DNA from: JABFRZ01 sp036376275
GTDB taxonomy: Bacteria > Planctomycetota > UBA1135 > GCA-002686595
DNA: 17,246 nucleotides
Assembly (NCBI GenBank): GCA_036376275.1
Contig: DASVAP010000350.1
Location: 1 to 17,246 of the forward strand
Direction of reading: 5' to 3'
Below the pieces are notes generated by a model, which saw nothing but the letters and a program-made list of their open reading frames with translations, was not told the origin of the DNA and did no database searches. Below, in pieces: positions 1 to 8,261 of this stretch (position 1 is its first letter; every line of letters starts with the position of its first letter). Both the position numbers and the translations under genes were made by a program.

Positions 1-1
1 C

Positions 2-2959
2 ACGGGCGCGCCGGCGGCCCTGGCGGAGGTCTACGACCTGGTCGCGCCGGAGCTGCTGCGGCTCGCGCTGCACCTCGCGCGCGACCCGGCCGCGGCCGAG
101 GACGCGCTGCAGGCGACCTTCGTGGTCGCGATCGAGGAGGCGCGCCGCTTCGATCCGGCGCGGCGCGTGCTGCCGTGGCTGGTCGGGATCCTCGGCCTCG
201 AGGTGCAGAAGGCGCGCGCGCGCGCAGGGCGCCGCCCCGATCCCGAGCGCCTCGCCGCGCGCGTGGACGCCGGCCCCGAGCAGGCGGCCGAGCACGCCGA
301 GCTCCTCGCCGCGCTCGACACGGGCCTGGCGCGCCTGCCCGCCGCCTACCGGCCCGTGCTCCAGCTGCGCCTGCGGCACGGGCTCACGGTGGCCGAGATC
401 GCCGCGGCCCTCGAGCGTCCGCCGGGGACGGTGCGCTCGGAGCTCGCGCGCGGCACGGCCGAGCTGCGGCGCCTCCTGCCGGCCGGCGTGGCCGGCGCGC
501 TGGTGGCGCTGGCCGTGCCGGCGCGCGGGCTCGACGGCGTGCGCGCGGCGGTGCTCGAGCACGCGGCCCTCCACGCTCCCCTCGTCGCGGCGAGCAGCGC
601 CGCCACCCTCGCCGGACTCGTCGCCATGAAGAAGCTCGTCCTCGCGGCCGCCGCGCTCGTCGCGGGGCTCGGCATGTGGCACCTCGCGCGCGCGCCGCAG
701 CGCGACCCGGGAACGCCCGTCACGGAGCCCGCCCCGGTCTCCGTCGTCCTGGCGCCGCCCACCGGCGCGCGCGCCGCGCAGGCGGAGCCCGCCCGGCGCG
801 AGGCCGCACCCGTCGCCCCGGCGCCGGCGCCCGCCCCCGTGGCGACGCCCGCAGCGCCACCCACCGAGGCGACGCTGGTCGTGCGCGCCCTGTGGCCCGA
901 CGGCGCGCCCGCCGCGGGCGAGGTCGCGCTGGTGGGCTCCGCCGAGCGCCTGCCGGACGAGGCCCACGCCGCCGTCACGGATGCGGAGGGCCGCGCGACC
1001 TTCGCGGCGCTGCCGCCGGGCTTCGCCCAGGTGCGTCTCCTGCGCGGCGGCGAGACCCAGGTGCGCCTCGTGGCGGCGCGCACGGCCGAGGTGACGCTCT
1101 CGGTCGGCGCCGGAGCCCTGGTCGCGGGCTACGTGCGCGACGCGCAGGGCGAGCCCGTCGCCGGGGCCGAGATCTGGCTCTCCGAGCGCTACCGCGACAA
1201 CCTCGGGCACGTCGTGACGAGGAGCGACGCGCGCGGCGCCTTCGAGCTGCGCGCGGTGGGCCCCGACCACTACCTCGGCGCGCGCAAGGCGGGCTTCGCG
1301 CCGAGCGCGCTCCAGGGCGTGCGCGCGGCCGCGGGCGACCGCGTGACGCTCGAGCTCGTCCTGGCGGAGCCCGGCGCGCGCGTGCTAGGGCGCGTGCTGG
1401 ACGTCGAGGGCGCGCCGATCGCCGACGCCTGCCTCCTGATCGGCGCCGAATCACCGGCCTCGGTGCGCCGGGCGGACGGCTCCTTTGGCCCCGAGGCCCC
1501 GCCGCAGCGCGCGCGCAGCGACGCCGAGGGCCGCTTCGAGCTGCCGAGCGTGGCGCTCGGGCCCCAGCCGCTGCAGGTGCGCGCACGCGGCTTCGCACCG
1601 CACCACGAGACGCTCCCCGTCGTCGCCGGCCACCCGCGCGAGCTCGACGTGGTGCTCGCGCGCGAGGCACGCCTGGTGGGGAGCGTGCGCGACGCCGCCG
1701 GCCGGCCGCTGGCCGGGGCCATGCTCCAGGCCGGTCCGCTGGAGGGCTTCGCCAGCGCGCGGGCCTGGAGCGGGCCGGACGGCTCGTTCGAGCTCGTCGG
1801 CCTGGCTGGGGCGCACGAGCGCGTCGTCGCCTCCCACCCCGAGCACGGCAGCGCCGAGCGCGAGCTCACGCCCCTGCCCGGCAGCGAGACGCGCTGGGAC
1901 GCCGTGCTGGCGCGCGCGCCGCGCATCGAGGGGCGCGTCACGGACGCCCGCGGCGCGCCCGTCGCGGGCCACGTCGTCGTCGCCGTGCGGACGGACGACC
2001 GCGAGCAGCGCACGCGCTCCGCCCCGAGCGACGCCGAGGGGCGCTTCACGCTGAGCGGGCTCGCGGAGGCGGCCCACCACGTGTGGGTGCAGGCCCCGGC
2101 CGGGTGGCGCGAGTTCCCGCTGGCGGAGGTCCAGGACGTGTGGCCCGGCGGGCCGCCGCTCGCGCTCGAGCTGTCCGACGCGAACGAGCTCGGCACGCTC
2201 CAGCTCGAGGTGACGGGTCCCCAGGGCGACGCGCTGACCGGCGCCGAGCTGCAGGTGTGGCACGTCGAGCGCAGGATCTGGCGCACCTTCGCGAGCTCGG
2301 GCGAGCGCGGCGCGATCCGCGCCGCGAACGTGCCGCCGGGCTCGCTCGTGCTCGAGCTGCGCCATCCCGAGCACCCCTGGAAGCGGCTGGGGACGCACGC
2401 CATCGAGCCCGGAGCGACGCTCGACCTCGGACGCATCGCGCTCGAGCCCTCCGGGAGCCTGCGCGTGCGCCTCGCGGGGCTCGCGCAGGAGCGGCACGCC
2501 GGCCTGACCGCCGTCCTGACCGACCGCACGAACCACGAGAGCGGCGTCGCGCGCCTCGCGCCGGGCCTGCTCGAGGCCGGCCCGCTGGCGCCCGGGGAGC
2601 ACCTGCTCGTCGTCGGCGGCGACGGCGTGCGCGAGGCGCGCCGCGCGCTGACGATCGTCTCCGGAGTCGTGACCGAGCTGGAGCTCGTGCTGGAGGCGTG
2701 CCCCGTGCACGAGGTCTGGCTGGTGCTCCCGCCGGACGCGCCGCGCCCGACCTGGCTCGGCGGGACGCTGCTCGACGCCGCGGCCGGGATCGAGTGGGGC
2801 GGCAGCGCCGACCTGACCCGCGATCCGCCGCTCCTGCGGATCTCCGCCCCGCCCGGCAGCTATCGCCTCCGCGTGGGCGGCCCCGAAGGCCTCTCCGCCG
2901 CCGCCGACGTCGTCCTCGCGAGGCCGCCGGCCCCGCTGACGCTGCGCCTCGCCCGCTGA
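2..2959 (+). CDS. ECF sigma-70 factor fused to a transmembrane segment and carboxypeptidase-regulatory-like repeats (5'-partial)
   Basis: The reading frame is open from base 2, so the true start lies left of the window. A GTG at 122 is internal because sigma region 2 is already encoded before it (VYDLVAPELLRLALHLA, then EDALQATF, about 32-121). Region 4 follows at about 314-480, with LARLPAAYRPVLQLRLRHG and the helix-turn-helix LTVAEIAAALERPPGTVRSE. At 626-690 comes a single hydrophobic segment (MKKLVLAAAALVAGLGM), then an Ala/Pro linker to about 860. The rest is beta-sandwich repeats of the CarboxypepD_reg type. Units begin near 863, 1112, 1370, 1667 and 1913, with the signature V-x-D-A-x-G-x-P-(V/L)-A-G-A and a D-A-E-G-R-F turn; more diverged units run to the stop. 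Inferred role: a membrane-tethered regulator with the sigma module in the cytoplasm and the repeats outside. No anti-sigma gene is visible beside it. Whether the sigma part is released by proteolysis cannot be told from sequence. Confidence 0.85.
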   Translation, partial: TGAPAALAEVYDLVAPELLRLALHLARDPAAAEDALQATFVVAIEEARRFDPARRVLPWLVGILGLEVQKARARAGRRPDPERLAARVDAGPEQAAEHAELLAALDTGLARLPAAYRPVLQLRLRHGLTVAEIAAALERPPGTVRSELARGTAELRRLLPAGVAGALVALAVPARGLDGVRAAVLEHAALHAPLVAASSAATLAGLVAMKKLVLAAAALVAGLGMWHLARAPQRDPGTPVTEPAPVSVVLAPPTGARAAQAEPARREAAPVAPAPAPAPVATPAAPPTEATLVVRALWPDGAPAAGEVALVGSAERLPDEAHAAVTDAEGRATFAALPPGFAQVRLLRGGETQVRLVAARTAEVTLSVGAGALVAGYVRDAQGEPVAGAEIWLSERYRDNLGHVVTRSDARGAFELRAVGPDHYLGARKAGFAPSALQGVRAAAGDRVTLELVLAEPGARVLGRVLDVEGAPIADACLLIGAESPASVRRADGSFGPEAPPQRARSDAEGRFELPSVALGPQPLQVRARGFAPHHETLPVVAGHPRELDVVLAREARLVGSVRDAAGRPLAGAMLQAGPLEGFASARAWSGPDGSFELVGLAGAHERVVASHPEHGSAERELTPLPGSETRWDAVLARAPRIEGRVTDARGAPVAGHVVVAVRTDDREQRTRSAPSDAEGRFTLSGLAEAAHHVWVQAPAGWREFPLAEVQDVWPGGPPLALELSDANELGTLQLEVTGPQGDALTGAELQVWHVERRIWRTFASSGERGAIRAANVPPGSLVLELRHPEHPWKRLGTHAIEPGATLDLGRIALEPSGSLRVRLAGLAQERHAGLTAVLTDRTNHESGVARLAPGLLEAGPLAPGEHLLVVGGDGVREARRALTIVSGVVTELELVLEACPVHEVWLVLPPDAPRPTWLGGTLLDAAAGIEWGGSADLTRDPPLLRISAPPGSYRLRVGGPEGLSAAADVVLARPPAPLTLRLAR

Positions 2960-2987
2960 CCCGCGAGAACCGGCGGCCGGTCGCGGA

Positions 2988-2993
2988 TAGGAT
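2988..2993 (+). promoter_or_regulatory. -10-like element TAGGAT just before the gene at 3002
   Basis: TAGGAT fits TAnnnT and ends 8 nt before the ATG at 3002, so transcription would begin at or next to the start codon (leaderless). No Shine-Dalgarno lies between them and no clear -35 box is seen. Similar elements at the same distance precede the genes starting at 8164, 10515 and 17200. Confidence 0.35.
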
Positions 2994-3001
2994 CCGCGCG
3001 C

Positions 3002-3478
3002 ATGGACGGCTCGCTGCCCGTGCTCGCGCTGTACTTCGCCGCCAAGGGTGCCGCCTACTGCGGGTGGTGCGGGCTCGGCGCGCGGCTCTTCCGGCCGGCG
3101 GCGACGAGCGTGCTCGGCCTGGCGCTGGGCCTGGGGGCCCTGCGGCTCCTGCTGGGGCTGCTCTTCGGCGTGGGGATCTTCCTCGGCGCCACGTTCGCGG
3201 TGGCCGGGCTCGACGAGGCCGGCGCAAGCCCGACGCTCGCGATGGGACTCGCCTACCTCGGCGTGTACGTGCCGGTGCGCTGGATCGAGTGGGGCCTCAT
3301 CGAGCTCTTGCTGCGCCCGGCGGCGCGCACCCAGGCCGGCTTCCTGCGCGCCTTCCTGGGGAGCGTGGACCGCCCCGGGCGCGCGTGGCGCGCTGGCGGG
3401 ATCGCGATCTCGTGCCTGGCGGACGTGCCGCTGATGCTGGCGGCCGGCGGACTGCCGATCGGCCGCTTCATGTGCTGA
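3002..3478 (+). CDS. Small integral membrane protein, function unknown
   Basis: This 158-residue protein is not recognised as a named family. It has about four hydrophobic segments, near residues 3-28, 34-66, 79-105 and 132-152, so it is predicted to sit in the inner membrane. A C-x-x-C pair (C20, C23) lies at the end of the first segment and the final residue is also Cys. The ATG at 3002 is chosen because a TAGGAT -10-like element ends 8 nt upstream and the preceding gene stops at 2959. It is followed after 4 nt by a CxxCxxCC metal-binding protein and then by another membrane protein, so the three are probably cotranscribed. The cysteines could relate to that neighbour's metal chemistry, but this is only a guess from context. 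Confidence 0.7.
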   Translation: MDGSLPVLALYFAAKGAAYCGWCGLGARLFRPAATSVLGLALGLGALRLLLGLLFGVGIFLGATFAVAGLDEAGASPTLAMGLAYLGVYVPVRWIEWGLIELLLRPAARTQAGFLRAFLGSVDRPGRAWRAGGIAISCLADVPLMLAAGGLPIGRFMC

Positions 3479-3482
3479 TCCG

Positions 3483-3926
3483 ATGAGCGCCGCGCCCTGG
3501 TACGCCGACGGCCTGCGCTTCGCCTGCACGCGCTGCGGGAACTGCTGCACGGGCGAGCCCGGCGAGGTGCGCGTGAGCGAGGCCGAGGCGGAGGAGCTGG
3601 CCGCGTTCCTCGAGCTCGACCTGGCGGACTTCCTCGAGCGCTACACGCGCCGCCTGGACGATGGCGCGACCGGACTGAAGGAGAAGGCGAACTTCGAGTG
3701 CGTCTTCTGGAGCCGCGCGGCGGGCTGCACGGTCTACGCGCGACGCCCGCGGCAGTGCCGCACGTGGCCCTTCTGGCGCCGCAACCTGGCGAGCCCGGCG
3801 CACTGGGCCGCGGCGGCGCGCGGCTGCCCGGGGATCGGGCACGGCGAGGTGCACGCGGCCGGCACGATCGCGGCGCAGGCGGCCGACGACGGGACCTCGG
3901 GCGTCGTCCCGGAGGTCGGGAGCTGA
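3483..3926 (+). CDS. YkgJ-family cysteine cluster protein (CxxCxxCC, PF03692-like)
   Basis: The 147-residue protein begins its domain with FACTRCGNCC, the C-x-x-C-x-x-C-C signature of the putative zinc- or iron-chelating YkgJ family (C15, C18, C21, C22). The second half of the signature follows: C73, C82 in GCTVYARRP, C92 in RPRQCRTWPFW, and C115 before PG. All eight expected Cys are present and the length is normal for the family. The protein is soluble and cytoplasmic by prediction. Biochemical function in this family is poorly defined; metal or iron-sulfur binding is inferred from the Cys pattern. It lies 4 nt after the upstream membrane protein stop and 4 nt before the next start, which indicates one operon. 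Confidence 0.88.
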   Translation: MSAAPWYADGLRFACTRCGNCCTGEPGEVRVSEAEAEELAAFLELDLADFLERYTRRLDDGATGLKEKANFECVFWSRAAGCTVYARRPRQCRTWPFWRRNLASPAHWAAAARGCPGIGHGEVHAAGTIAAQAADDGTSGVVPEVGS

Positions 3927-3930
3927 GCGC

Positions 3931-4428
3931 ATGAAGGTCCTGCTCTTCGTCCTCGCGCTCCTCCCCGCGCTCGGGCTCGGGCTGTGTGCCTGGCGGCTGC
4001 TGCGGCGCCCGCGCGCCGCGAGCTTCGCAGGCCGCCTCGTGCAGTCGATCGGCGTCGTCGCCCTCGCCGGCCTCGGAGGTGCCCTGTACCAGGCGCTGTT
4101 CCTCGCCATGGCCGTGATGGGCATGGGGATCTCGCGCGTCTTCCTGGGGACCCTGCCGCTCTCCTGGTGGATCCTCACCGGAGGCTGGACGGTGCAGCAG
4201 GTCTTCGAGGCGACGGTCGAGGATGTCACCGGCCATCGGCGCGACACCTTCCTGGACAACGGGCACTACTACCTGGCGCTGACGGCCGTGCAGACGCTGC
4301 TCGTCGCGGCGCTGGTCGCGCGGCGCGAGCGCGGCTCGTTCCGCGGCGACCCGCTGGCGTGGCTCGTGTTCCTCCTGGCGCTCGCGAACGCGCTCGCCGG
4401 CGTCCCCTGGCCCTGGTGGGGCACGTGA
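3931..4428 (+). CDS. Multi-pass membrane protein, function unknown
   Basis: The 165-residue product has about five hydrophobic stretches (near residues 3-22, 36-63, 68-85, 113-130 and 142-158) and a Trp-rich end (PWPWWGT). I recognise no family signature. The ATG at 3931 follows the upstream stop by 4 nt and is preceded by GGGAG about 9 nt away, an acceptable Shine-Dalgarno inside the end of the YkgJ-family gene. It is the last gene of the + strand cassette. The minus-strand lipoprotein gene ends 10 bp beyond its stop in a convergent arrangement, with no obvious intrinsic terminator between them. Confidence 0.72.
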   Translation: MKVLLFVLALLPALGLGLCAWRLLRRPRAASFAGRLVQSIGVVALAGLGGALYQALFLAMAVMGMGISRVFLGTLPLSWWILTGGWTVQQVFEATVEDVTGHRRDTFLDNGHYYLALTAVQTLLVAALVARRERGSFRGDPLAWLVFLLALANALAGVPWPWWGT

Positions 4429-4438
4429 GGCGCGCGGG

Positions 4439-7400
4439 TCAGCCGCCGGCGAGCACGTAGGCGAGCAGGTCGAGCACCTCCTCGGCCGCGAGCGCGTCGA
4501 GCAGCCCCTCGGGCATGCTCGAGAGGCGGTGCGGGCGGCGCTCGTCGATCGCGGCCGGGTCGAGGCGCAGCGTCGTCCCGGCGGCGTCGAGCACGGCGAG
4601 CTCCTCCGGCCCCTCCCCCACCACGCGCCCGACGGCGACGAGGCGCTCGCCGCTCCACAGCTCGGTGTCGCGCCACACGTCGGGCACCTCGCGCGAGGGC
4701 TCGAGGATCGCCGCGAGCAGGTCGCGCGGCGAGTAGCGCCCGGCGGCGCCGGTCAGGTCGGGCCCGCGGTTCTCGCCGCTGCCGGCCAGGCGGTGGCAGC
4801 TCGCGCAGCTCGCGGCCTCGTAGGCGGCGCGGCCGCGCGCGAGGTCGCGGCCGGAGGCGAGCTCGGCCAGGCGCGGCTCGAGCTCCGCCAGGGTCCAGGG
4901 CTGGAGCGTGGCGCCGCCCACGAGGCGCATCCCGAGGGGTGCCGGATCGGCGGCCGCGGCCTCCACCGTCCGCCCGGCGAGCCCGGTGCGCTCGCGCGCC
5001 TCGTCGCGGATGTGCTCGAGGTAGCCGCGCACGCTGGCCCCGCCCGTGGCGTGGGCGAGCTCGCGCTCGATCGCCTCCAGGAAGCGCACGGCCAGCGCCG
5101 TGTCCCAGGGCTGGTCGAGGGCACGCAGCGCGTAGAGGACCGCGATGCGCTCCTCCTGCGTGGCGGCGTTCTCGAGCTGACGCAGGGCGCGCTCGGCCAC
5201 ATCGGCCTGCAGCGTCACGAGCAGGCCGAGCAGCGTCCGGTCGAGGCGCGCGTCGCCGCTCGGGTAGTGCGAGTCGAGCTTCAGGCGCAGTAGCGCGCGC
5301 TCCTCGGGGCCGACCTCGAGCCGCAGCAGCGCCAGCTCGAGCAGGCGCAGGGCGTCGAGGCGCTCTTCACGCGCACCAGTCACGTCGAACAGGCGTGACG
5401 CGCGGTACAGGGACTCCGGAGCGTGGGTTGTCGGCTCGGAGCGCACGAGGGCGAGCCATTCCTCGAGGTTCGCGCGCGGGGCGTCACGCTTCCGGATCAG
5501 CGGGTCGCCCGCGATCCGGTTCCAGTGCTCCAGCGCGATGCGCGCGGCGTGACGCACGAAGCGGTCGGGATGGTCGAGGGCACCCCAGTCCGTCGTCAGG
5601 AAGCCCTCGAGCTCCAGGCGTTCGGCGTGCAAGCGCTCGAACGAACGCCGCAGGTCGCGCAGCCCCGCCGCGGCTTCCTGGCGCGCGTGGTCTCGCAGGG
5701 GCAGGACTGGCCCCGGCGGTGGCGCGGCACCGTCCCACGCAATGCGGTACAGCCCCGACTGCACCTGGCGCCCGCCGATGGTGACGTAGAGCGCGCCGTC
5801 GGACCCGACCACGGCGTCCGTGACCGGGAACGGCTCGCCGCTGGCGAAGACCTCGGCCCGCCCGCGGAAGCTCGCCCCGTTGGGCTCGAGGTGCACTGCG
5901 TAGACCTTGCCGTAGGCCCAGTCGCAGGCGAAGAGCGCGCTGCGCCACGGCTCCGGGAACCCGGAATGGGTGCCGAACACGATCCCCGTCGGCGAGGCGA
6001 GCCCGACGTCGACCACCGACGGCAAGGAATCGAAGCTGTCGGCCGGCCACTTGGCCGAGCCCGCGCGCCAGCCGAAGTCGGCCCCGCTGACGACGTGCAG
6101 GATGCGCGTCGGCCGGTACCAGGGCAGGCCCAGGTCCCACTCCATGTCCGAGTCGAAGGTGAAGAGCTCGCCGCGCGCGTCGAAGGCGAGGTCGTAGGCG
6201 TTGCGCAGGCCCACGGCGACGAGCTCCCACTCGCGCCCGTCCGGATCGGTGCGCACGACCCAGCCGCCCGGGGCGCGGATCCCGACCGCGTGCCCGCCCG
6301 GGTCGTCGAGGGGCGGGAGCAGCACGTCCTCGGCCCAGTGGCGCGGGACGCGCGAGCGATCGAGCGGCTCCGGCAGCTCGGTGTGGTTGCCGCCGACGAT
6401 CACCAGCGAGCGTCCGTCCGGGTGCAGCACGATCCCGTGCGGGCCGTGCTCGCCGTCGCCCTCGAAGGCGCGCAGGAGCTCGACGTGGTCGAGCTCGTCA
6501 TCCCCGTCGGTGTCGCGCGCGCGGTGCAGGCCGCTCTGGAACTCGCCGGCGCCCGCGACGACGGCGTAGAGCGCGTCGAAGGCCCACAGCAGCCCGTGGG
6601 CCTCGCCCAGCGCGATCGGGATCCGCTCGACGCGCGGCGGCTCGCCGGAGCCCTGCGGCGCGAGGGTGAGGCGGTAGAGGTCGCCGTACTGGTCGCTGGC
6701 GTAGAAGCGCCCGCGCGGATCGACCGTCAGCGAGACCCACGAGCCCTGCGAGGCACGCGGGACCGAGTAGAGCCGCTCGACGGTGAAGCCGGGCGGGACG
6801 GTGATCGTCGCGGCCTCGGGCGCCTCGCCATCGTCGCTGAGCGCCTCGCCCAGGGTGCCCCAGGGGAGGACGCCGAGCGCGCCGAAGCTCACCGGCGCGC
6901 CCCAGGGCGCCTCCTGGCCGAGCCACGCGCCGCGCGCGGCCTCGGCGATGCCGCCGGGTGGCTCGAGGCAGGCCTCGAAGGCGCCGTCGCTCACGAGCAC
7001 GATGCGTCGGCCATCCGCGAGCTCGACGTCGAGCGTGAGCACGAGCCCGGCCTCCGCCTCGCGGTTCTCGACGTGCACCAGCAGCTCGTTCTCGCCCGCA
7101 TGGAGCCAGGCGCGCACCTCGACGCGCACCGGGGAGAACCAGTCATCGCTCGTGGCGACGCCCTGGCCGCCGAGCCAGGCGTCCATGAAGTTGTCGCCGC
7201 TCAGCCACAGCTCGGCGCGCACGGGCTCGCCCGGCAGCTCGAAGCGCCGCCGGAACCAGGCGCGCTGGCCGTCGGCCACGGCCGCGCTCGGCCAGATCCA
7301 CGCCGGGCGCGCGCTCGCCGCGGCCTCGGCCGAGGGCGGCGCCGAGAGCAGGCGCAGCCGCAGGTCGCGGAACTCGACCCGCATCGGCGGCCCGGCGTGG

Positions 7401-8164
7401 AGCTGGAGCGCCAGGCTCCCGTGACGCGCCGCGCGCGCCGGATCGAGGTCGATCGTCTCGGAGAAGAGCTCGTCGTTCACCTCGAAGGTGAGCCGCGGGC
7501 CGAAGGCCGTGATGCGCAGGCGATTCCAGGCGCCGGGCCGCACGCGCGCGAGGAGCTCGCCGGCGTCCTGGAAGGGCTCGACCGAACGTCCGCCGGCCGC
7601 ATCGAGCACGACGCGCTGGCCGCGCCGCGTCACGACCCCGCGCCCGCCCTGCTCGTAGAGCCCGCCGGTCCAGTCCGGCCCCGTCTCGAGGTCGGCCTGG
7701 TAGCCCGTGACGTCCTGTGGCGAAGGCGCGCGGCTGCGGAACTGCACACCGGAGTTGGCGCCCTCCGCGCTGACGAAGCGCCACTCGAGCTCGAGCTCGA
7801 AGTCCACCACCTGGCCGCCGCGCCACACGAGGTAGGTCGTCTCGGCGCAGGGGTTCGCCGCCGTGCTCTCGCCCACGAGCGCGCCGTCCTCGACGCGCCA
7901 GAAGCGCGCATCGCCCTCCCAGCCGGCCAGCGTCGTGCCGTCGAACGGCAGGATGACCCCGGACGCGGCGCCGGGCGCGGCGGCCGGCGGCGGCGGAGGA
8001 GCGTTGCAGGCCGCGGCCAGCAGCAGGCCTGCGACGGCCCAGGGACGGAGAGGGCGAGCAGGAAGGCCTCGGCCGAGGGCCACGGCGTTCGGCCAGGCTG
8101 TCCGGATCGCTGCGGGCGCGCACTCCACGTGCGCCTCGGGGATCGTCTCTCGGGCTCCGAGCAC
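4439..8164 (-). CDS. Mosaic lipoprotein: DUF1080, galactose-binding-like domain, beta-propeller dehydrogenase, HEAT-like helices and PVC-type cytochrome c
   Basis: The 1241-residue protein starts with a lipoprotein signal (hydrophobic PWAVAGLLLAAAC, lipobox Cys53). Residues 70-273 match DUF1080/3-keto-disaccharide hydrolase (ILPFDGTTLAGWEG, NSGVQFRSR, WNRLRITAFG). Residues 288-400 look like the jelly-roll domain of alpha-L-rhamnosidases. Residues 454-810 form a TolB/PQQ-like propeller of the PVC membrane-bound dehydrogenase type, with a Ca-loop-like D-T-D-G-D-D-E-L-D at 551-559. Residues 820-1060 are helical and HEAT-like. Residues 1105-1241 are a PVC-type c-heme domain (CASCH, C1120/C1123/H1124; RGPDLTGAAGRYSPRDLL). 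The GTG at 8164 is favoured by a TAGAGT element 6 nt upstream; a GTG at 8083 would give a more usual signal length (Cys26). Inferred role: envelope-attached oxidation or hydrolysis of a sugar or related substrate with electrons passed to heme c. The substrate is unknown. Confidence 0.87.
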   Translation of the reverse strand: MLGARETIPEAHVECAPAAIRTAWPNAVALGRGLPARPLRPWAVAGLLLAAACNAPPPPPAAAPGAASGVILPFDGTTLAGWEGDARFWRVEDGALVGESTAANPCAETTYLVWRGGQVVDFELELEWRFVSAEGANSGVQFRSRAPSPQDVTGYQADLETGPDWTGGLYEQGGRGVVTRRGQRVVLDAAGGRSVEPFQDAGELLARVRPGAWNRLRITAFGPRLTFEVNDELFSETIDLDPARAARHGSLALQLHAGPPMRVEFRDLRLRLLSAPPSAEAAASARPAWIWPSAAVADGQRAWFRRRFELPGEPVRAELWLSGDNFMDAWLGGQGVATSDDWFSPVRVEVRAWLHAGENELLVHVENREAEAGLVLTLDVELADGRRIVLVSDGAFEACLEPPGGIAEAARGAWLGQEAPWGAPVSFGALGVLPWGTLGEALSDDGEAPEAATITVPPGFTVERLYSVPRASQGSWVSLTVDPRGRFYASDQYGDLYRLTLAPQGSGEPPRVERIPIALGEAHGLLWAFDALYAVVAGAGEFQSGLHRARDTDGDDELDHVELLRAFEGDGEHGPHGIVLHPDGRSLVIVGGNHTELPEPLDRSRVPRHWAEDVLLPPLDDPGGHAVGIRAPGGWVVRTDPDGREWELVAVGLRNAYDLAFDARGELFTFDSDMEWDLGLPWYRPTRILHVVSGADFGWRAGSAKWPADSFDSLPSVVDVGLASPTGIVFGTHSGFPEPWRSALFACDWAYGKVYAVHLEPNGASFRGRAEVFASGEPFPVTDAVVGSDGALYVTIGGRQVQSGLYRIAWDGAAPPPGPVLPLRDHARQEAAAGLRDLRRSFERLHAERLELEGFLTTDWGALDHPDRFVRHAARIALEHWNRIAGDPLIRKRDAPRANLEEWLALVRSEPTTHAPESLYRASRLFDVTGAREERLDALRLLELALLRLEVGPEERALLRLKLDSHYPSGDARLDRTLLGLLVTLQADVAERALRQLENAATQEERIAVLYALRALDQPWDTALAVRFLEAIERELAHATGGASVRGYLEHIRDEARERTGLAGRTVEAAAADPAPLGMRLVGGATLQPWTLAELEPRLAELASGRDLARGRAAYEAASCASCHRLAGSGENRGPDLTGAAGRYSPRDLLAAILEPSREVPDVWRDTELWSGERLVAVGRVVGEGPEELAVLDAAGTTLRLDPAAIDERRPHRLSSMPEGLLDALAAEEVLDLLAYVLAGG

Positions 8165-8170
8165 GCGCCT

Positions 8171-8176
8171 ACTCTA
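8171..8176 (-). promoter_or_regulatory. -10-like element TAGAGT for the lipoprotein gene, overlapping a + strand TACTCT
   Basis: On the minus strand TAGAGT ends 6 nt before the GTG at 8164, consistent with leaderless transcription. The same bases read on the + strand give TACTCT (8170-8175), a possible -10 for the divergent metalloprotease gene that would leave a leader of about 80 nt. A 14-bp palindrome, CGCGCCGCGGCGCG, covers 8179-8192 immediately upstream. In DNA this GC-rich it may be chance. Confidence 0.3.
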
Positions 8177-8231
8177 CTCGCGCCGCGGCGCGCCGCTTTC
8201 CCGGGAACGACGCGCGCGCCCCGGCAATGTG

Positions 8232-8261
8232 AAGGAGGGAACTCCCCACGGGGACCTTGCC
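8232..8261 (+). promoter_or_regulatory. Metalloprotease leader: distant Shine-Dalgarno with two competing hairpins
   Basis: AAGGAGG (8232-8238) is the best Shine-Dalgarno in the window but lies 23 nt from the ATG at 8262, too far for direct use. GGAG-GGAA-CTCC (8234-8245) could fold it into a stem with a GNRA tetraloop. Alternatively TCCC-CACG-GGGA (8243-8254) could form; this frees the Shine-Dalgarno and, by looping out 12 nt, brings it to about 11 nt from the start. The two stems share bases 8243-8245 and so exclude each other. Function is inferred; both stems are short. Confidence 0.3.

Noticed and set aside
626..2959. Possible separate secreted protein starting at the internal ATG MKKLVLAAAALVAG
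   Set aside because: The peptide looks like a signal sequence, but the frame is continuous with the sigma domain, no stop or Shine-Dalgarno intervenes, and sigma-TM-repeat architecture fits one gene.
1451..3550. A 699-codon minus-strand frame under the sigma fusion and the next gene
   Set aside because: It crosses two real + strand genes and has a Gln/Arg/Ala-rich, motif-free translation typical of a codon-bias shadow.
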